Assembly (NCBI RefSeq): GCF_000238915.1
Contig: NZ_BAEG01000040.1
Location: 1 to 44,590, forward strand
Source of the DNA: Arthrobacter globiformis NBRC 12137
Lineage (GTDB): Bacteria; Actinomycetota; Actinomycetes; Actinomycetales; Micrococcaceae
Length of the DNA: 44,590 bases
Direction: 5' to 3'
How positions within the stretch are numbered: the first letter of the stretch is position 1; each line of letters begins with the position of its first letter. Below the pieces are notes generated by a model that was not told the origin of the DNA, searched no databases, and saw only the letters and a program-made list of their open reading frames with translations. Shown piece after piece: positions 7,610 through 17,394 of the stretch. The position numbers and the translations under genes are program-made.

Positions 7610-10600
7610 ATGACCCAAACTCTTTCAAGCCCCAGCTGGTCCGAACCGAACCAGCCGGACGCCGCCATGTCGCCGTTCAAGCGGTTCGCGGCGCTCCCCG
7701 AGGCATCCGGGCTCTACAACCCGGAGCAGGAGAAGGACGCCTGCGGTCTTGCGATCATCGCCACACTGCGTGGTGAACCCGGCTACGACATTGTCGACGC
7801 CGCCCTTACCGCCCTGCGCAACCTCGAGCACCGCGGTGCCGTCGGCGCCGATGAGGGAACGGGTGACGGCGCCGGTCTCCTGATGCAGGTGCCGGACGAG
7901 TTCTTCCGTGCCGTCACCGAATTCGAACTTCCTGCCCCCGGCCAGTATGTGGTGGGCACGGCCTTCCTGCCCGCTGAGCAGCGCGAGGCTGACGCCGCGA
8001 AGGCAGGCATTGAGGGCCTGGCCGCCGACGAGGGACTGACCGTCCTGGGCTGGCGCGAGGTTCCCGTCGTCGCCGACCTGGTCGGTGCCATGGCGCGCGC
8101 CTGCATGCCGTACTTCTCGCAGCCGTTCTTCGCCTCGGCGACCGGCGAGCAGCTGGAACGCAACGACCTGGACGGCCGCGCCTGGCGTATCCGCAAGCGC
8201 GCCCAGAACAAGTTCGGCGTCTACTTCCCGTCGCTGTCCTCCCGGACCATCGTCTACAAGGGCATGCTGACCACGGCCCAGCTGGAGCCGTTCTACCCGG
8301 ACCTTTCGGACAAGCGCTTCAAGACCAAGCTCGCGATCGTCCACTCCCGCTTCTCCACCAACACCTTCCCATCCTGGCCGCTGGCCCAGCCGTTCCGCAC
8401 CATCGCCCACAACGGTGAAATCAACACCGTGAAGGGCAACCGGAACTGGATGCGCGCCCGCCAGTCCCAGCTCGCCAACCCGCTGCTGGGCGACTCGCCG
8501 GAAGAGCTGTTCCCGATCTGCACGCCCGGCGCGTCCGACTCCGCGTCCTTCGACGAGGTGGCCGAACTGCTGTGGCTGTCCGGCCGCCCCATCACGCACG
8601 CCATCATGATGATGATCCCCGAGGCCTGGGAAAACCACGCCACGATGGATCCCGCACGCCGTGCGTTCTATGAGTACCACTCCCTCCTGATGGAACCCTG
8701 GGACGGCCCTGCCGCCGTCTCATTCACCGACGGAGCCCTCGTGGGCGCCACCCTGGACCGCAACGGCCTGCGCCCCGGCCGGTACTGGATCACCGAAGAC
8801 GGCCTGGTCGTCTTCGCCTCCGAGGTGGGCGTCATCGACGTCGAACCCTCCAAGGTGGTCAAGAAGGGCCGCGTCTCCCCGGGCAAGATGTTCCTGGTGG
8901 ACACCGAGGCCGGCCGGATCATCGGCGATGACGAGGTCAAGGCGGAGGTTGCCGCCGCGAACCCCTGGGCCGAGTGGGTCAAGGACAACCTGATCGACCT
9001 CAACGAGCTGCCGGAACGCGAGCACGTGGTGCACACCGCGGCGTCCGTGAACATCCGCCAGCGGACCTTCGGCTACACCACCGAAGAGCTGAAGATCCTG
9101 CTGGGCCCGATGGCCCGCACCGGCGCCGAACCGCTGGGCGCCATGGGCTCCGACACCCCGGTGGCTGTGCTGTCCAAGCGCCCCCGCCTGCTCTTCGACT
9201 ACTTCGTGCAGTCCTTTGCGCAGGTCACCAACCCGCCGCTGGACGCCATCCGTGAGGAACTGGTCACCTCGCTGACCTGCGCCATCGGCCCCAACGGAAA
9301 CCTCCTGGACACCAAGCAGGTGCGCCAGCCGCAGGTCTCCCTGCCGTTCCCGGTGATCAACAACGACCAGCTCGCCAAGATTGCCAACATCGAGGACGCC
9401 GAAGGCAACCGTGTGGCCATGAAGGTCCGCGGACTCTACCGCCCCGAGGGCGGCGAGAACGCGCTGCGCGCCCGCCTCACGGAAATCTGCGAGCAGGTGT
9501 CCGGTGCCATCAACCGCGGCGTGCAGTACGTGGTCCTCTCCGACCGCGACTCGAACGCCCAGTGGGCCCCGATCCCGTCCCTGCTGCTGGTCAGCGCCGT
9601 GCACCACCACCTGCTGCGCAGCGCCAACCGCACCAAGACCGCCCTGGTGGTCGAGGCCGGCGACGTTCGCGAGACGCACCACGTGGCTGTACTCGTGGGC
9701 TACGGCGCGTCCGCCGTAAACCCGTACCTGGCCATGGAATCCGTCGAGCAGCTCATCGCTGCCGGCGACGTGGTGGGTGTGACCCCGCAGGACGGTGTTT
9801 ACAACCTGATCAAGGGCCTCGGCAAGGGGGTCCTGAAGATCATGTCCAAGATGGGCATCTCCACCGTGGCGTCCTACACCGGCGCGCAGACGTTCGAAGC
9901 GCTGGGCCTGGGCCAGGAGCTCGTGGACGAATTCTTCGCCGGCACGCATTCCCAGCTGGGCGGGGTGGGCCTGGACGTCATCGCGGCGGAGGTTTCCGCG
10001 CGGCACCAGATGGCCTACCCGGAAGGCGGCATCGAACAGCCGCACCGTCCCCTGCTGGGCGGCGGCGAGTACCAGTGGCGCCGCGACGGCGAGCCGCACC
10101 TCTTCAACCCGGAGACCGTTTTCCGGCTGCAGCACGCCACGCGTGAGCGCCGCTATGACATTTTCAAGGCCTACACCAAGGGCGTGGACGACCAGTCCGA
10201 GAACCTGATGACCCTGCGCGGTCTCCTCAAGTTCAAGGACGGCGTGCGCCCCGCCGTGCCGCTCGAGGAAGTCGAGCCGGTCTCCAGCATCGTCAAGCGC
10301 TTCTCCACGGGTGCCATGAGCTACGGCTCCATCTCCAAGGAAGCCCACGAGACCCTCGCGATCGCCATGAACCGGCTGGGCGGCAAATCCAACACCGGTG
10401 AAGGCGGCGAGGACGTGGACCGCCTGCTGGATCCGGAGCGCCGTTCCGCTGTCAAGCAGATTGCCTCGGGCCGCTTCGGCGTCACGAGCCTCTACCTGAG
10501 CAACGCGGACGACATCCAGATCAAGATGGCCCAGGGCGCCAAGCCCGGCGAAGGCGGCCAGCTGATGGCCCAGAAGGTGTACCCCTGGGTCGCCCGGACG

Positions 10601-12226
10601 CGCCACTCGACCCCCGGCGTCGGACTCATCTCCCCGCCCCCGCACCACGACATCTACTCGATCGAGGACCTCGCGCAGCTCATCTACGATGCCAAGCGCG
10701 CGAACCCCTCGGCCCGGGTGCACGTCAAGCTCGTCTCCGAGGTGGGCATCGGCACAGTTGCTGCCGGCGTGACCAAGGCCAAGGCCGACGTCGTGCTTGT
10801 TTCCGGGCACGACGGCGGTACCGGCGCCTCGCCGCTGAACTCGCTCAAGCACGCCGGCGTGCCGTGGGAATTGGGTCTCGCAGAGACCCAGCAGACCCTC
10901 ATGCTCAACGGCCTGCGCGACCGCGTGGTGGTACAGGTGGACGGCCAGCTCAAGACCGGCCGCGACGTCGTCATTGCCGCGCTGCTCGGCGGCGAGGAAT
11001 TCGGCTTCGCCACGGCACCGCTGGTGGTTGAGGGCTGCATCATGATGCGCGTCTGCCACCTCGACACCTGCCCCGTCGGCGTTGCCACGCAGAACCCCGA
11101 GCTGCGCGCCCGCTTCAGCGGCAAGCCGGAGTTCGTGGTGAACTTCTTCGAGTTCCTGGCCGAGGAAGTCCGCGAGATCCTCGCGGAGCTCGGTTTCCGG
11201 AGCATCGAGGAAGCCATCGGCCACGCCGAAATGCTGGACACCCAGGAGGCCATCAGCCACTGGAAGGCGGAGGGCCTGGACCTGGACCCGATCCTGCACG
11301 GCCTCGAGTTCGACGACGACGCCCCGCTGCGGAACCTGACCGGCCAGAACCACGAGCTGGACAAGCACTTCGACCAGCGGCTCATCACCATGGCCGCCGA
11401 AGCGCTGACCGACCGTGCCCCGGTGAAGATCACTGTTGACGTCATCAACACCGACCGTTCGGTGGGCACCATGCTGGGCCACGTCGTCACCAAGACGTTC
11501 GGCACGGATGTGCTCGCCACGGACACCATCGACATCACGCTGAACGGCACCGCCGGCCAGTCGCTGGGCGCCTTCCTGCCCGCCGGCATCACGCTGCGCC
11601 TGTACGGCGATTCGAACGACTACGTCGGCAAGGGCCTTTCCGGCGGCCGGATCATCGTCCGCCCGGACCGCTCCAATGTGTTCCAGGCCGAGCGCAACGT
11701 CGTGGCCGGCAACGTGATCGGCTACGGCGCGACGAGCGGCGAGCTGTTCCTGCGCGGCCAGGTGGGCGAACGCTTCCTGGTCCGCAACTCGGGCGCCACC
11801 GCGGTTGTTGAAGGCATCGGCGACCACGGCTGTGAGTACATGACCGGCGGCCAGACGCTGATCATCGGACGCACCGGCCGGAACTTCGGCGCGGGCATGT
11901 CCGGCGGCACGGCCTACGTGCTGGACCTGGACACCGCCCGGGTCAACAAGGAAGCCCTGCAGTCCGGTGAACTCCAGCTCCTTGAGCTGGACGCCGAGGA
12001 CCGCGACATCGTCCACGGCTTGCTGGTCAAGCACGTGGAGGAAACCGAATCCCAGCTGGCCGCGCGTCTGCTCGATAACTTCGACGACACCGCTGCCCGC
12101 ATTACCAAGGTGCTGCCGCGCGATTACGCCGCAGTGCTGCAAACCCGTCTCGACGCCATTGAAGAGGGCCTTGACCCCGACGGCGAAGAAGTTTGGTCTC
12201 GAATCCTGGAGGTGACCGGTGGCTGA
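7610..12226 (+). CDS. gltB: glutamate synthase large (alpha) subunit
   Basis: Transfers the amide of glutamine to 2-oxoglutarate, giving two glutamates; works with GltD, which supplies electrons from NADPH. The protein has 1538 residues, the normal length. Cys45 in DACGLAI is the class II amidotransferase nucleophile, exposed after cleavage of the 44-residue propeptide. The synthase domain has the 3Fe-4S ligands C-x5-C-x4-C in [12 protein letters not shown], and the C-terminal GxGxG beta-helix region is present. The start is set by AGGAGGAAGG at 7591-7600. The stop lies inside the gltD start region (8-base overlap), so the two are coupled. Confidence 0.97.
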   Translation: MTQTLSSPSWSEPNQPDAAMSPFKRFAALPEASGLYNPEQEKDACGLAIIATLRGEPGYDIVDAALTALRNLEHRGAVGADEGTGDGAGLLMQVPDEFFRAVTEFELPAPGQYVVGTAFLPAEQREADAAKAGIEGLAADEGLTVLGWREVPVVADLVGAMARACMPYFSQPFFASATGEQLERNDLDGRAWRIRKRAQNKFGVYFPSLSSRTIVYKGMLTTAQLEPFYPDLSDKRFKTKLAIVHSRFSTNTFPSWPLAQPFRTIAHNGEINTVKGNRNWMRARQSQLANPLLGDSPEELFPICTPGASDSASFDEVAELLWLSGRPITHAIMMMIPEAWENHATMDPARRAFYEYHSLLMEPWDGPAAVSFTDGALVGATLDRNGLRPGRYWITEDGLVVFASEVGVIDVEPSKVVKKGRVSPGKMFLVDTEAGRIIGDDEVKAEVAAANPWAEWVKDNLIDLNELPEREHVVHTAASVNIRQRTFGYTTEELKILLGPMARTGAEPLGAMGSDTPVAVLSKRPRLLFDYFVQSFAQVTNPPLDAIREELVTSLTCAIGPNGNLLDTKQVRQPQVSLPFPVINNDQLAKIANIEDAEGNRVAMKVRGLYRPEGGENALRARLTEICEQVSGAINRGVQYVVLSDRDSNAQWAPIPSLLLVSAVHHHLLRSANRTKTALVVEAGDVRETHHVAVLVGYGASAVNPYLAMESVEQLIAAGDVVGVTPQDGVYNLIKGLGKGVLKIMSKMGISTVASYTGAQTFEALGLGQELVDEFFAGTHSQLGGVGLDVIAAEVSARHQMAYPEGGIEQPHRPLLGGGEYQWRRDGEPHLFNPETVFRLQHATRERRYDIFKAYTKGVDDQSENLMTLRGLLKFKDGVRPAVPLEEVEPVSSIVKRFSTGAMSYGSISKEAHETLAIAMNRLGGKSNTGEGGEDVDRLLDPERRSAVKQIASGRFGVTSLYLSNADDIQIKMAQGAKPGEGGQLMAQKVYPWVARTRHSTPGVGLISPPPHHDIYSIEDLAQLIYDAKRANPSARVHVKLVSEVGIGTVAAGVTKAKADVVLVSGHDGGTGASPLNSLKHAGVPWELGLAETQQTLMLNGLRDRVVVQVDGQLKTGRDVVIAALLGGEEFGFATAPLVVEGCIMMRVCHLDTCPVGVATQNPELRARFSGKPEFVVNFFEFLAEEVREILAELGFRSIEEAIGHAEMLDTQEAISHWKAEGLDLDPILHGLEFDDDAPLRNLTGQNHELDKHFDQRLITMAAEALTDRAPVKITVDVINTDRSVGTMLGHVVTKTFGTDVLATDTIDITLNGTAGQSLGAFLPAGITLRLYGDSNDYVGKGLSGGRIIVRPDRSNVFQAERNVVAGNVIGYGATSGELFLRGQVGERFLVRNSGATAVVEGIGDHGCEYMTGGQTLIIGRTGRNFGAGMSGGTAYVLDLDTARVNKEALQSGELQLLELDAEDRDIVHGLLVKHVEETESQLAARLLDNFDDTAARITKVLPRDYAAVLQTRLDAIEEGLDPDGEEVWSRILEVTGG

Positions 12227-13676
12227 TCCACGCGGATTTCTGAAAGTACGTCAGCGTGAAACCCAGCCGCGCCGTCCCGTTCCCGTCCGCATCATGGACT
12301 GGAAGGAAGTTTACGAGGCCCAGGAAAAGGGCGTCCTGAAGAGCCAGGCCGGCCGCTGCATGGACTGCGGTGTGCCGTTCTGCCACCAGGGCTGCCCGCT
12401 GGGGAACCTGATTCCCGAGTGGAATGACCTCACATGGCGGGACAAGGGCGAGGAAGCGATTGAGCGGCTGCACGCCACCAACAACTTCCCGGAATGGACC
12501 GGCCGGCTCTGCCCCGCCCCCTGCGAGGCGTCCTGTGTGCTGGGCATCAACCAGCCCGCCGTGACCATCAAGCAGGTCGAGGTTTCCATCATCGATGAGG
12601 CCTTCGACAACGGGTGGGTCAACCCGCTGCCTCCGCACCGCCTCACCGGCAAGACGGTCGCCGTCGTCGGTTCCGGTCCTGCCGGCCTGGCGGCTGCACA
12701 GCAGCTGACCCGCGTGGGCCACACCGTGGCCGTTTACGAACGCGACGACAAGATCGGCGGCCTGCTGCGCTACGGCATCCCCGATTTCAAGATGGAAAAA
12801 GAGCAGGTGGACCGCCGGCTCGAGCAGATGAAGGCTGAAGGCACCCGCTTCCGCACCGGCGTTGCCGTCGGTACGGACGTCACCTGGGAGCAGCTGCGCC
12901 GCCGCTACGACGCCGTGGTCATCGCCACCGGTGCCACAGTGCCGCGTGACCTGCCCATCCCGGGCCGCGACCTGGACGGCGTGCACTTCGCCATGGATTA
13001 CCTGGTTCCCTCCAACCGCGTGGTGGCGGGGGAGTCCCCGGAGAACCACATCGACGCCCGCGGCAAGCACGTCGTCATCCTCGGCGGCGGCGACACCGGT
13101 GCGGACTGCATCGGCACGGCGCACCGCCACCAGGCAGCGTCGGTGACCACGCTGGCCATCGGCAAGCAGCCGCCGCTGGAACGCGCCGGCCACCAGCCGT
13201 GGCCGACGTTCCCCACCCTCTTCGAAGTGGCCAGTGCCCACGAGGAAGGCGGTGAGCGCACGTACCTCGCCTCCACCGTGGAGTTCGTGGGCGAGGACGG
13301 CAAGCTGACCGGCGTCAAGGTCGCGGAGACCGAATTCGTGGACGGCAAGCGCCTCCCCAAGGCCGGCACCGAACGGATCATCCCCGCTGATCTGGTGTTC
13401 CTGTCCCTCGGCTTCACCGGACCCGAACCTGCAGGCATCACCGAGCAGGTCAACGCCGAGTTCGACGGGCGCGGCAACGTGGCCCGCGACGGCTACTACA
13501 TGACCAACACCGAGGGTGTCTTCGTGGCAGGCGACGCCGGCCGCGGACAGTCGCTGATCGTGTGGGCCATCGCCGAAGGCCGTGCCGCCGCTGCGGCGGT
13601 GGACAAGTTCCTGATGGGAAGCACCATCCTTCCTGCTCCTGTCGCTCCGACGGACCGTGCCATAGCCGTCCTGTAG
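12219..13676 (+). CDS. gltD: glutamate synthase small (beta) subunit
   Basis: NADPH-oxidising flavoprotein partner of GltB. The 485-residue protein has an N-terminal iron-sulfur domain with cysteines in [14 protein letters not shown] and CPAPCEASC, an FAD site [14 protein letters not shown], an NADPH site [13 protein letters not shown], and the closing FAD motif [19 protein letters not shown]. It starts with GTG 12219 behind GGAGGTGA and overlaps the end of gltB. Length and motif order are standard. Confidence 0.97.
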   Translation: MADPRGFLKVRQRETQPRRPVPVRIMDWKEVYEAQEKGVLKSQAGRCMDCGVPFCHQGCPLGNLIPEWNDLTWRDKGEEAIERLHATNNFPEWTGRLCPAPCEASCVLGINQPAVTIKQVEVSIIDEAFDNGWVNPLPPHRLTGKTVAVVGSGPAGLAAAQQLTRVGHTVAVYERDDKIGGLLRYGIPDFKMEKEQVDRRLEQMKAEGTRFRTGVAVGTDVTWEQLRRRYDAVVIATGATVPRDLPIPGRDLDGVHFAMDYLVPSNRVVAGESPENHIDARGKHVVILGGGDTGADCIGTAHRHQAASVTTLAIGKQPPLERAGHQPWPTFPTLFEVASAHEEGGERTYLASTVEFVGEDGKLTGVKVAETEFVDGKRLPKAGTERIIPADLVFLSLGFTGPEPAGITEQVNAEFDGRGNVARDGYYMTNTEGVFVAGDAGRGQSLIVWAIAEGRAAAAAVDKFLMGSTILPAPVAPTDRAIAVL

Positions 13677-13683
13677 CGCCGAT

Positions 13684-13706
13684 CCGGGGATGAAATTCAT
13701 CTCCGG
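13684..13706. terminator. hairpin after gltD
   Basis: CCGGGGATGAA (13684-13694) pairs with TTCATCTCCGG (13696-13706) through 10 Watson-Crick pairs and one G-U pair. No T-run follows. It lies eight bases after the gltD stop and 40 bases before pyk, so it may separate these units. Confidence 0.45.
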
Positions 13707-13745
13707 GACAACTTAACCAATGCAAGTGACAAATAGGGTAGGTAT

Positions 13746-15266
13746 ATGAGACGCGCAAAGATTGTGGCCACCTTCGGACCGGCCATTGCCAGCTACGAAA
13801 ACACCCTCGCGGTGCTGGAAGCCGGCGTTGATGTAGCCCGCATGAACATGAGCCACGGTGACTACTCCGTGCACGACAACACCTATGAAAATGTCCGCAA
13901 GGCCGCGGCCGACCTCGGCAAGGCCGTGGCCATCATGGCTGACCTGCAGGGCCCGAAGATCCGCCTGGGCCGCTTCGTAGATGGTCCCCACGAACTGGCC
14001 GTGGGTGACATCTTCACGATCACCACCGAGGACGTTCCGGGCACCAAGGAGATCTGCTCCACCACCCTGAAGAGCCTGACCGAGGACGTCAACCCGGGCG
14101 ACGCCCTGCTGATTGACGACGGCAAGGTGGCGCTGCGCGCCATCGAGGTGGACGACGTCAAGGTCGTCGCCCAGGTGACCGTCGGCGGGTTTGTGTCCAA
14201 CAACAAGGGCATCAACCTCCCCGGCGTCGCCGTCAACGTCCCCGCACTGAGCGAAAAGGACGAAGACGACCTGCGCTGGGCCATCCGCCGCGGCGTGGAC
14301 CTCGTCGCCCTGTCCTTCGTCCGTGACGCCGGCGACATCAAGCGCGTCCACGAGATCATGGACGAAGAAGGCCGCCGCGTTCCGGTGATCGCCAAGATCG
14401 AAAAGCCCCAGGCCGTGGACCAGCTCCACGAGATCATCGACGCGTTTGACGCGATCATGGTGGCCCGTGGCGACCTCGGTGTGGAGCTTCCGCTGGAGGA
14501 AGTACCGATCGTGCAGAAGCGCGCCATCGAACTGGCACGCCGCTGGGCCAAGCCGGTTATCGTAGCCACCCAGGTTCTCGAGTCCATGATCGACAACCCG
14601 CGCCCCACCCGTGCGGAGGCCTCCGACTGCGCCAACGCCGTGCTCGACGGCGCCGACGCGGTCATGCTCTCCGGCGAGACCAGCGTGGGCAAGTACCCGA
14701 TCGAGACGGTCAAGACCATGGCCAGGATCATCGAGTCCACCGAGGAGCACGGCCTGGAGCGCGTCCCCCCGCTGGGCACCAAGCCCAAGACCCGAGGCGG
14801 CGCGATCACCCGTGCCGCCGTCGAAATCGCCGACCAGCTGGACGCCAAGTACATCTGTACGTTCACGCAGTCCGGTGACTCGGCGCGCCGACTGTCCCGC
14901 CTCCGCCCGATCAAGCCGGTCTTCGCGTTCACTCCGGTGGAGCACGTGTGGAACCAGCTGGCACTGACCTGGGGCATCCAGCCGCAGCTGGTGGCCATGG
15001 TGGGGCACACGGATGAAATGACCGCACAGGTGGACCGCAGCCTGCTGGACATGGGACTGGTGGAAGACGGCGACCTCGTGGTCATCGCTGCCGGTTCCCC
15101 TCCCGGAAAGGCCGGCTCGACCAACTCGCTGAAGGTCCACAAGGTGGGCGACCTCGCCGACACGCCCCGCATCGGCGAGGCTACCGAGAAGAAGGAAAAG
15201 CTCGGCCCGTGGCCGGAAAAGAAGAAGAAGAACAAGGACAAGGCTGCTGCAGCTCCGGCTGAGTAG
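13746..15266 (+). CDS. pyk: pyruvate kinase
   Basis: Converts phosphoenolpyruvate and ADP to pyruvate and ATP. The 506-residue protein has MNMSHGDYSVH, MADLQGPKIRLG, VALSFVRDAGD, IAKIEKPQAVD, the active-site VARGDLGVELP and the KPVIVATQVLESM region, followed by the C-terminal regulatory domain. The N-terminus begins right at RAKIVATFGPA, as in other actinobacteria. The last 25 residues are a lysine-rich, then alanine-rich tail (KKKKNKDKAAAAPAE) beyond the fold. The ATG follows TAGGGTAGG, a modest ribosome-binding site. Two terminator hairpins follow. Confidence 0.96.
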   Translation: MRRAKIVATFGPAIASYENTLAVLEAGVDVARMNMSHGDYSVHDNTYENVRKAAADLGKAVAIMADLQGPKIRLGRFVDGPHELAVGDIFTITTEDVPGTKEICSTTLKSLTEDVNPGDALLIDDGKVALRAIEVDDVKVVAQVTVGGFVSNNKGINLPGVAVNVPALSEKDEDDLRWAIRRGVDLVALSFVRDAGDIKRVHEIMDEEGRRVPVIAKIEKPQAVDQLHEIIDAFDAIMVARGDLGVELPLEEVPIVQKRAIELARRWAKPVIVATQVLESMIDNPRPTRAEASDCANAVLDGADAVMLSGETSVGKYPIETVKTMARIIESTEEHGLERVPPLGTKPKTRGGAITRAAVEIADQLDAKYICTFTQSGDSARRLSRLRPIKPVFAFTPVEHVWNQLALTWGIQPQLVAMVGHTDEMTAQVDRSLLDMGLVEDGDLVVIAAGSPPGKAGSTNSLKVHKVGDLADTPRIGEATEKKEKLGPWPEKKKKNKDKAAAAPAE

Positions 15267-15277
15267 CTGAACCTGAA

Positions 15278-15330
15278 GGGAGGATTCCCGCCGCCGGTTC
15301 AATGGTGGCGGGGGTCCTCCCTTGTTGTTT
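15278..15330 (+). terminator. pyk terminator
   Basis: GGGAGGA with a following CCCGCCGCC pairs with GGTGGCGGG and TCCTCCC across a short loop (stem 15278-15321), then the T-rich CTTGTTGTTT. It begins 11 bases after the pyk stop. Confidence 0.8.
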
Positions 15331-15357
15331 CCCGGTATCCGCTCCGGTTTTCGGGGA

Positions 15358-15399
15358 AAGCAGAAGGACCCCGGCGCGTTGCCGGGGTCCTTCCGCTTT
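15358..15399. terminator. bidirectional terminator between pyk and pdtaR
   Basis: GAAGGACCCCGGC (15363-15375), loop GCGTT, exact complement at 15381-15393. An A-rich left flank and CGCTTT on the right flank suit termination in both directions. It lies 15 bases after the pdtaR stop on the minus strand. Confidence 0.8.
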
Positions 15400-15414
15400 G
15401 TGGCTTGCTGTTTT

Positions 15415-16020
15415 CTAGTTGACCTGGTTGATGATGGTCTCGGCCACTTCGCGCATGCTGAGGCGGCGGTCCATTGAGGTCTTCTGGATCCAGCGGAAGG
15501 CCTCCGGCTCCGTCAGGCCCATCTTGGTGGTCAGAAGGCTCTTGGCGCGTTCCACAAGCTTGCGGGTGGCGAACTGCTCCTGCAGGTCAGTCACCTCGCT
15601 TTCGAGCGCCTTGATCTCCTCGTGGCGGGACAGCGCGATCTCCAGGGCGGGGATCAGGTCGGCCGGGGTGAACGGCTTCACCACGTAGGCCATGGCGCCG
15701 GCGTCGCGGGCGCGCTCCACGAGTTCCTTCTGGCTGAACGCGGTCAGGAGCACCACGGGGGCGATGCGGGCCTTGACGATCTTCTCGGCCGCGGAGATGC
15801 CGTCCATGACGGGCATCTTGACGTCCATGAGGACCAGGTCCGGCTTGAGCTCCTCGGCCAGCTGCACGGCCTTCTCGCCGTTGTCGGCCTCGCCGATGAC
15901 GTCATAACCTTCGCCCCGCAGGATTTCGATGATGTCCAGGCGGATGAGGGTTTCGTCTTCGGCCACAACTACGCGGCGCGCCGGCTGGGACGTTTTGTTT
16001 GACTCCGTCGGTTCTGACAC
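15415..16020 (-). CDS. pdtaR: ANTAR-domain response regulator (PdtaR type)
   Basis: A cytoplasmic two-component regulator that acts on RNA by antitermination rather than on DNA. The 201-residue protein has a receiver domain (about residues 15-130) with the acidic pocket VVAEDE, phospho-acceptor Asp66 in LVLMDVKMPVMDG, and the switch lysine in VVKPF. It ends in an ANTAR domain (about 143-198) with KSLLTTKMGLTEPEAFRWIQ. The start is GTG 16020 behind AAGGAG. In actinobacteria the partner kinase PdtaS lies elsewhere. The symbol is given by family resemblance and the common pyk neighbourhood. Target RNAs cannot be seen here. Confidence 0.92.
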   Translation of the reverse strand: MSEPTESNKTSQPARRVVVAEDETLIRLDIIEILRGEGYDVIGEADNGEKAVQLAEELKPDLVLMDVKMPVMDGISAAEKIVKARIAPVVLLTAFSQKELVERARDAGAMAYVVKPFTPADLIPALEIALSRHEEIKALESEVTDLQEQFATRKLVERAKSLLTTKMGLTEPEAFRWIQKTSMDRRLSMREVAETIINQVN

Positions 16021-16177
16021 GGGATCTCCTTGAAAAGGTACGGCGGGACTATGACTATCTTAGTTGGGCCCCGCGCTTGTACTTGGATCGGCATGGCTTG
16101 TTGCGACGGCGGTGGCGCGATTGTCGGTTTTAGCCTATCTGCATGTAGAGTAAATCCGCGCACTGGTAGTGGCTGCG

Positions 16178-16206
16178 TTGATCACACTTCGCTGTGAGCC
16201 TACGAT
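16178..16206 (+). promoter_or_regulatory. promoter of tRNA-Leu
   Basis: TTGATC (16178-16183), a 17-bp spacer and TACGAT (16201-16206) form a good SigA-type promoter ending 20 bp before the tRNA 5' end. Confidence 0.7.
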
Positions 16207-16226
16207 TGTTACTCCGTGTACTCCGC

Positions 16227-16308
16227 GCCCGAGTGGCGGAATTGGCAGACGCGCCGCACTCAAAATGCGGTATCGAAAGGTGTGTGGGTTCGAGTCCCAC
16301 CTCGGGCA
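16227..16308 (+). tRNA. tRNA-Leu (anticodon CAA)
   Basis: The acceptor stem GCCCGAG (16227-16233) pairs with CTCGGGC (16301-16307); A16308 is the discriminator. The anticodon stem CCGCA/TGCGG encloses loop CTCAAAA, giving anticodon CAA (reads UUG). A long variable arm and the T-arm GTGGGTTCGAGTCCCAC fit a class II leucine tRNA. CCA is not encoded. It marks the end of the conserved core in this window. Confidence 0.96.
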
Positions 16309-16367
16309 CGTGTTTTCCCTGTTCAGAAGCTTTTTAGCCTCTGAGCGTGCACATTTTGTTCACTTGT

Positions 16368-16389
16368 GGGCCCCTTCGGGGGCCTTTTT
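16368..16389 (+). terminator. terminator after tRNA-Leu
   Basis: GGCCCC, loop TTCG, GGGGCC, then TTTTT. A textbook intrinsic terminator about 60 bp downstream of the tRNA. Confidence 0.85.
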
Positions 16390-17137
16390 CATTGGTGGCC
16401 GGTGCTATGGCCGGTTGCCTCCTTGCTTACCTGGATCGACGCGTTGTTGTTCGCTACCTGTTCATGGGCGTGACTGGCTGGGGCAACATGACCTGAGCAA
16501 ATTTCTGGCCGCACTTCTTTTCTGGATCGTTGGGTGTTCACCAGGTTTCTCCTTTTCGGTTCGTGGTTGCTGTTGTGCCTGTTCATCGTGGGTCCGGGGG
16601 AGGGCGACATGACTTGTACCGAGTTGTTCGGGAATCGGTTCCGTTGGACCCCCGCGGATGCGCTGGGGCGCATTACCGTGGCCGACCGAGAGATTGCATT
16701 GCCGTGCATTTGGCTCATGAAGCTCACGCCGCCTTTCATCCCTGCATCTCTGGTTTTCGTGTCGTTGCCTGTTCATGGGTACTTTCGGCGTCTACTGCCT
16801 GATGCGGTGGAGGTTTTTTGGCCGCGACGTCCGGAAGTGACGTATCCGCTTGGCTGGTCTTTCATATTCCTTCATGGCCAACCTGCTGGATGACTGCATG
16901 ACGAACGGTGATGCACCGAAACGGCCTCGGTGACCTAAACCCACACGTGACTCCTGCCGTCGCCGGGTGCCGGGAACAAGCCAGAAAAGTCAGGTTGAAA
17001 TCTACGACCCTCGCCGGGTGCGTCAGCAATAAGGACTAGGTACCCTAATCTGCTGGCTTTTGAGTGGCCGCTTGACGTCAGGTTTGGGTGTAGTTCAGGC
17101 TGACGCTGGTCGAACTGCAGGTCCCACAAGCTGAGGG

Positions 17138-17329
17138 TTGGCCAACAGGTGTCAGCATGGGCGTGCAGGCAACGAGAACCGCATCGGTTGGGGTGTTATC
17201 GGCTTCGACGGACCTCCGTCGCTCGCCGCAACCATGGACGGCAGCTACACCACCCGCAAGTACATGGTGGAGGGGGCCGAGTGGCCGTACGACCAGCATC
17301 CCGAAGTCCTGCGGTACCGGCGTCCGTGA
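17138..17329 (+). pseudogene. possible C-terminal gene fragment, unrecognised
   Basis: From about 17175 to the stop at 17329 the frame reads NRIGWGVIGFDGPPSLAAT and continues to WPYDQHPEVLRYRRP. Codon third positions are mostly G or C, as in real genes of this genome, while the DNA just upstream is not. This looks like the last roughly 50 codons of a gene whose front is gone. The ATG at 17138 may be accidental. I do not recognise the family. Confidence 0.3.
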
Positions 17330-17382
17330 CAGCTGGCGCGCCGACCACCGGCGCGTTCCGGGGCTCCTCAAGGGTAGCCGGG

Positions 17383-17388
17383 GATAAT
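17383..17388 (+). promoter_or_regulatory. -10 element of the lacI-type gene, possible leaderless start
   Basis: GATAAT ends six bases before GTG 17395. With normal spacing transcription would begin at or next to that GTG, giving a leaderless mRNA. No Shine-Dalgarno site sits at a usable distance. No clear -35 element was seen. Confidence 0.5.
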
Positions 17389-17394
17389 GGAGTG

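Larger units (their letters stand above)
16390..17394. other. 1-kb stretch without a supported intact gene
   Basis: The open frames here have codon use unlike the flanking genes and no recognisable motif. A 119-residue frame at 16534-16893 starts with a hydrophobic stretch but has low third-position GC and no ribosome-binding site. The word CCTGTTCAT occurs three times (16457, 16578, 16768), twice as CCTGTTCATGGG. Near the right end, 17175-17329 does look coding and is listed separately. The whole stretch looks like decayed or inserted DNA after the tRNA. Confidence 0.5.

Noticed and set aside
8720..12142. 1140-residue open frame antisense to gltB
   Set aside because: It lies wholly opposite a well-conserved gene. 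High-GC codon bias leaves the antisense frame open; the product is a low-complexity His/Val/Gly-rich string with no motif.
16227..16308. attL/attR pair using the tRNA-Leu 3' end
   Set aside because: I found no second copy of the T-arm and acceptor sequence within the window, so an attachment site cannot be claimed.
16534..16893. 119-residue open frame with hydrophobic start
   Set aside because: Low third-position GC, no ribosome-binding site and no recognisable motif; treated as part of the decayed stretch.
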